Positions 59,474 to 64,000 of a stretch of 64,000 bases of DNA are shown one piece after another. The position numbers and the translations under genes were made by a program. Origin of the DNA: Coriobacteriaceae bacterium (GTDB lineage: Bacteria; Actinomycetota; Coriobacteriia; Coriobacteriales; Coriobacteriaceae); NCBI GenBank assembly GCA_902364975.1, contig CABJFQ010000006.1:9980-73979 (forward strand), in the 5' to 3' direction. Within the stretch, counting starts at the first letter, position 1. Each line of letters opens with the position of its first letter. Under the pieces are notes generated by a model. That model saw only the letters and a program-made list of their open reading frames with translations. It was not told where the DNA came from and did not search any database.

Positions 59474-60556
59474 TTGTCTTTATCCCATCCTTTGCCTCGC
59501 GAGTTGACGCGCCCCGTGCATGTGGGCGGCGTGCAGATCGGTGGTGGCGCTCCGGTCGTGGTTCAGTCTATGACCTGCACCGATACTGCTGATGCCCAGG
59601 CAACGCTTGCGCAAGTGTGCGCGTTGGCGCAGGCTGGCTGCGATATCGTGCGCGTGAGCGTGCCTACCGAGGCTGCGCTCGAGGGCTTTCGCACGATTTG
59701 TGCCGAGTCTCCGGTGCCAATCGTCGCCGATATCCATTTTAACCATAAGCTTGCCATTGGCGCTGTCGAGGCTGGTGCCTCTAAGCTGCGCATCAACCCC
59801 GGCAATATCGGCGATTGGGCTAAGGTCGATGCCGTCATCGATGCCGCGGGTGCCGCGGGCTGCGCGATTCGCATTGGCGTGAACGCGGGCTCGCTTGAGC
59901 AAGATATTGCCGAGCGCGACGACCTCACGCAGCCCGAAAAGCTCGTGATGTCGAGCGAACGCTTTGTGCGGCACTTTGAGGACCGTGGGTTTACCAACAT
60001 CGTGCTATCCGCCAAGGCCCATAGCGTACAGACGACACTTGATACCTATCGCGCCCTGTCGCGCGAGATACCGCATGTTCCGCTCCACCTGGGCGTGACG
60101 GAGGCGGGGACCAAGCTTCAGGGCACCATCAAGAGCTCTGTAGGCTTGGGTATCTTGCTTTCCGAAGGCATCGGTGACACCATGCGTGTGTCGCTCACGG
60201 CCGATCCGGTTGAGGAGCCGCCGGTCGCCTGGGGAATTCTACAGTCGCTGGGCCTGCGTCGCCGTGGTCCCGAGATTGTCTCGTGCCCCACGTGCGCCCG
60301 CTGCCAGGTTAACCTGATTCCCATCGCCGAGGAGGTCACCGAGCGGCTTAAGAACTATTCCGCGCCGCTTTCGATCGCCGTGATGGGATGTGCGGTCAAT
60401 GGCCCCGGAGAGGCATCTGACGCCGACCTGGGTGTTGCCTGCGGACGTGGTCAGGGCCTGCTCTTTTCGCATGGCCAGATCATTGGTAAAGTAGCTGAGG
60501 ATCAAATTGTCGACGTGCTTATGGCCGAGGTCGACAAACTTATTGAGGAGAAATAA
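59474..60556 (+). CDS. ispG: 4-hydroxy-3-methylbut-2-en-1-yl diphosphate synthase (GcpE)
   Basis: The 360-residue Fe-S enzyme converts MEcPP to HMBPP late in the MEP pathway. The TIM barrel starts with VHVGGVQIGGGAPVVVQSMT and has RINPGNIGDW; the C-terminal cluster domain has CPTCARC and GCAVNGPGEA. The TTG at 59474 has GGGAG at 8 nt and fits the family. The gene is followed by proS with no gap. Confidence 0.96.
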   Translation: MSLSHPLPRELTRPVHVGGVQIGGGAPVVVQSMTCTDTADAQATLAQVCALAQAGCDIVRVSVPTEAALEGFRTICAESPVPIVADIHFNHKLAIGAVEAGASKLRINPGNIGDWAKVDAVIDAAGAAGCAIRIGVNAGSLEQDIAERDDLTQPEKLVMSSERFVRHFEDRGFTNIVLSAKAHSVQTTLDTYRALSREIPHVPLHLGVTEAGTKLQGTIKSSVGLGILLSEGIGDTMRVSLTADPVEEPPVAWGILQSLGLRRRGPEIVSCPTCARCQVNLIPIAEEVTERLKNYSAPLSIAVMGCAVNGPGEASDADLGVACGRGQGLLFSHGQIIGKVAEDQIVDVLMAEVDKLIEEK

Positions 60557-62278
<1,722 letters not shown>

Positions 62279-62309
62279 TCGACGTTTCTGCTATTAGATG
62301 TAATTGCGG

Positions 62310-62358
62310 GACTGCTCCGTATCTCTCTTAGGAAGAGATGCGGAGCAGTCTATTTTGT
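62310..62358 (+). terminator. Terminator after proS
   Basis: A 17-bp stem with one T-G pair (62310-62326 with 62334-62350) is followed by TATTTTGTT. Confidence 0.9.
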
Positions 62359-62384
62359 TGCGTGAATAAACTCGATGGGTAAAG

Positions 62385-62420
62385 GAAAACCCCACAGCCC
62401 ATATGAGCTGCGGGGTTTTC
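62385..62420. terminator. Bidirectional terminator before the phosphotransferase stop
   Basis: A 14-bp stem with one mismatch (62385-62398 with 62407-62420) has A/T runs at its base on both strands. It serves the minus-strand phosphotransferase gene. Confidence 0.82.
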
Positions 62421-62454
62421 TTGTGCCTCCGATGCGAAATAAATCGCTCAGATA

Positions 62455-63219
62455 TTACTGATAATCGACGACGTCGATCCAGTTCTTCAGGAACTCATCG
62501 TTCACGTTGCGCTTACGAGCGAGCTCGGAAGCGGCTACGATGCTCGTCCACTGACGCACGACCTGCATGGGCATGTCGGCGCGGTCGCAGTAGAGCTCCA
62601 GGTAGGCCTCGGCCTGATCCTTGCTGTTGAGGGCAAAGAGCAGGTAGGTGGTGGCAACGTCGGCAGCAGGGCAGCCCTGGGTGGCGTGTGCCCAGTCGCA
62701 GACGTACAGCTGGCCGTCGTCGCCGACGATGACGTTGGAGGGGTTGAAGTCGCCGTGGCAGACCTTGAACTCCTTGGTCATGCCGTCCAGACGCTCCTGA
62801 AGGTTGTAGCGCGTGGTGGCATTGAGCTGATCAAGGCTGTCGATCATGCGGGCGAACTTGTCGCGCTGACGGTTGAGCAGCGGGGAGGTGTAGCCGTGGA
62901 TCTCGATCTGGAGGTCGACGAACATCTCGAGGTACTCACCAAAGCGCTGGGGCTCGGCAGTCATCTTCTCGGCAAGGGTGGTGCCCGGAACCTTCTCGGT
63001 CACGAGCGCCCAGCCGTTGGCGTTCTCGAGCTGGGAAACCTCGAGAGCCTTGGGGCTGCGGATGCCGCACTCATTGATGCGGGCAAGATTCAAAGCCTCG
63101 TTGAACACGTCGGAGACAGGCTTGGTCTCGTTAAAGACCTTGACGATCTTGTCGCCCAGGTCGTAAACGACCTTGTTGCCACGGCGGACGAGCTCGGTCT
63201 TGGAATCGGGTAGCAGCAT
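62455..63219 (-). CDS. APH-fold phosphotransferase (aminoglycoside/choline kinase-like)
   Basis: The 254-residue kinase-fold protein has an N lobe with VYDLGDKIVKVFN (nucleotide Lys) and a C lobe with CHGDFNPSNVIV (catalytic Asp and Asn) and VCDWAHA (metal Asp). It should transfer phosphate from ATP to a small molecule or sugar. The substrate is unknown; a resistance role is not implied, since many chromosomal members phosphorylate choline, sugars or cell-wall compounds. AAAGGA precedes the ATG. It is separated from adhE by a hairpin. Confidence 0.82.
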   Translation of the reverse strand: MLLPDSKTELVRRGNKVVYDLGDKIVKVFNETKPVSDVFNEALNLARINECGIRSPKALEVSQLENANGWALVTEKVPGTTLAEKMTAEPQRFGEYLEMFVDLQIEIHGYTSPLLNRQRDKFARMIDSLDQLNATTRYNLQERLDGMTKEFKVCHGDFNPSNVIVGDDGQLYVCDWAHATQGCPAADVATTYLLFALNSKDQAEAYLELYCDRADMPMQVVRQWTSIVAASELARKRNVNDEFLKNWIDVVDYQ

Positions 63220-63251
63220 GGTTGCATCCTTTCAACGATGCGATAGAAGCG

Positions 63252-63290
63252 ACGGCGGGGGTGTGTGAAACACCCGTGCACCCCCGCCGT
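63252..63290 (-). terminator. Strong hairpin between adhE and the phosphotransferase gene
   Basis: A perfect 12-bp GC-rich stem (63252-63263 with 63279-63290) lies 17 bp after the adhE stop. There is no U-run on the minus strand, so it may slow or stabilise rather than fully terminate. Confidence 0.55.
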
Positions 63291-63307
63291 TAAAAACCGT
63301 GCTAAAA

Positions 63308-64000
63308 CTAGCAGACGGCGTAGTCCTGAGGCTCGCGGCCGTAGTAGGCGTCCAGGTAGAGCTCCTTGATCTCGCTCATGAGCGGGTAGCGCGGGTTAGC
63401 GCCGGTGCACTGGTCGTTGAATGCCTGCTCGGTCATCTCGTCGAGGGTGTCGAGGAAGTACTGCTCGTCAACACCGTAGTCGGCGATGGTCTTCTTGACG
63501 CCGATGAAGTCCTTGAGCTCCTCGAGCTTCGTGATGAAGTTCTCGAAGACCTCCTTGTCGTCCTTGCCCTCGATGCCGCAGTACTTGGCCATCTCGGCGT
63601 AGTTGTGCAGCGCGTTGGGGTAAGGATACTGGGAGAAGGTACCCATCTTGACGGGAGCCTCGGCGGCGTTGTAGCGCATGACGCGGGTCAGGATGACGGC
63701 GTTGGCGAGGCCGTGGGGCAGGTGATGGAAGGCGCCGAGCTTGTGGGCCATGGAGTGGTTGAGGCCCAGGAAGGCGTTGGCGAAGGCCATACCGGCCATG
63801 CAGGAGGCGTTGTGCATCTCCTCGCGGGCGTGCGGGTCCTTGGCGCCGTTCGTGAAGCTGGAGGGCAGGTTCTCAAAGACGAGCTTGGCAGCGCGCTCGG
63901 AGAGGCCCTTGGTGTAGTCGGAAGCCATGATGGAGACGTAGGACTCGATGGCGTGGGTCATGACGTCGATGCCGGAGGCAGCGGTCAGGCCGCGCGGGGC
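63308..64000 (-). CDS. adhE: AdhE-type aldehyde-alcohol dehydrogenase, C-terminal part
   Basis: The gene enters from the right edge; 230 residues of the iron-dependent alcohol dehydrogenase half are visible. GLTAASGIDVMTHAIESYVS, GLNHSMAHKLGAFHHLPHGLANA (iron-binding His) and the near-terminal DQCTGANPRYPLMSEIKELY match AdhE. The full enzyme reduces acetyl-CoA to ethanol in two NADH steps during fermentation. A stand-alone iron alcohol dehydrogenase is the alternative, since the aldehyde dehydrogenase half lies outside the window. Confidence 0.9.
   Translation of the reverse strand, partial: APRGLTAASGIDVMTHAIESYVSIMASDYTKGLSERAAKLVFENLPSSFTNGAKDPHAREEMHNASCMAGMAFANAFLGLNHSMAHKLGAFHHLPHGLANAVILTRVMRYNAAEAPVKMGTFSQYPYPNALHNYAEMAKYCGIEGKDDKEVFENFITKLEELKDFIGVKKTIADYGVDEQYFLDTLDEMTEQAFNDQCTGANPRYPLMSEIKELYLDAYYGREPQDYAVC

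Overview
The window reads as chromosomal DNA of a high-GC, Gram-positive-type anaerobe. The best fit is the Coriobacteriia, and probably a Collinsella-like gut actinobacterium. This assignment is inference. It rests on GC-rich codon use with many GTG/TTG starts, MreBCD/PBP2/RodA rod-shape genes, the MEP isoprenoid pathway, a PPDK/PPDK-regulator pair, a two-subunit glycyl-tRNA synthetase, an AdhE-type dehydrogenase and the absence of outer-membrane genes. Almost all of the sequence is coding and nearly every gene belongs to a recognisable family.

Layout. 1-3448: end of a surface-polysaccharide locus (RmlD-like reductase cut by the window edge, a GT2 glycosyltransferase, and an ABC-2 exporter permease plus ATPase). 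3449-5477: an accessory pocket holding tRNA-Arg(TCT), the wreck of an acyltransferase-3 gene, and a two-gene cassette of unknown function (P-loop protein plus DUF4869 protein). 5478-13999 (minus strand): one compact aromatic amino acid operon in the order aroF-tyrA-aroB-aroA-aroC-pheA-aroE/K fusion-aroQ, which covers all steps from DAHP to prephenate plus the Phe and Tyr branch enzymes. It has a hairpin in its leader and another before its last gene. 14120-17000: tRNA-Arg(CCG) and a P-type cation ATPase. 17100-20208: zinc-ribbon membrane protein, cyclophilin and TPR membrane protein. 20324-27229: mreB-mreC-mreD-mrdA-rodA plus a DUF697 protein. 27240-33995: B12-radical SAM/DUF2344 pair, ribosomal proteins L21 and L27, ObgE, NadD, YqeK and RsfS.

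34095-45098: DinB (minus), then rpsP-khpA-rimM-trmD-lepB, glyQ-glyS, the PPDK regulator and ppdK. 45308-51930: rplS, rnhB, yraN, comM (Mg-chelatase-like), dprA, trmFO and xerC, a DNA-processing and translation group. 52150-62278: rpsB-tsf, then pyrH-frr-uppS-cdsA-dxr-rseP-ispG-proS packed head to tail (translation, undecaprenyl/phospholipid precursors, MEP enzymes, intramembrane protease). 62455-64000 (minus): an APH-fold phosphotransferase and the C-terminal part of AdhE.

The points most worth following are: the DUF4869/P-loop cassette beside a decayed gene; an RseP-type protease with an extra winged-helix-like segment inserted after its HExxH helix; a xerC whose conserved N terminus lies upstream of any ATG/GTG/TTG, implying an AUA start overlapping the trmFO stop; a leader ORF overlapping a terminator before aroF; a 38-codon leader ORF abutting rpsB; and helically phased TTTACC repeats upstream of ppdK. 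No CRISPR array, rRNA operon, insertion sequence or prophage was seen.
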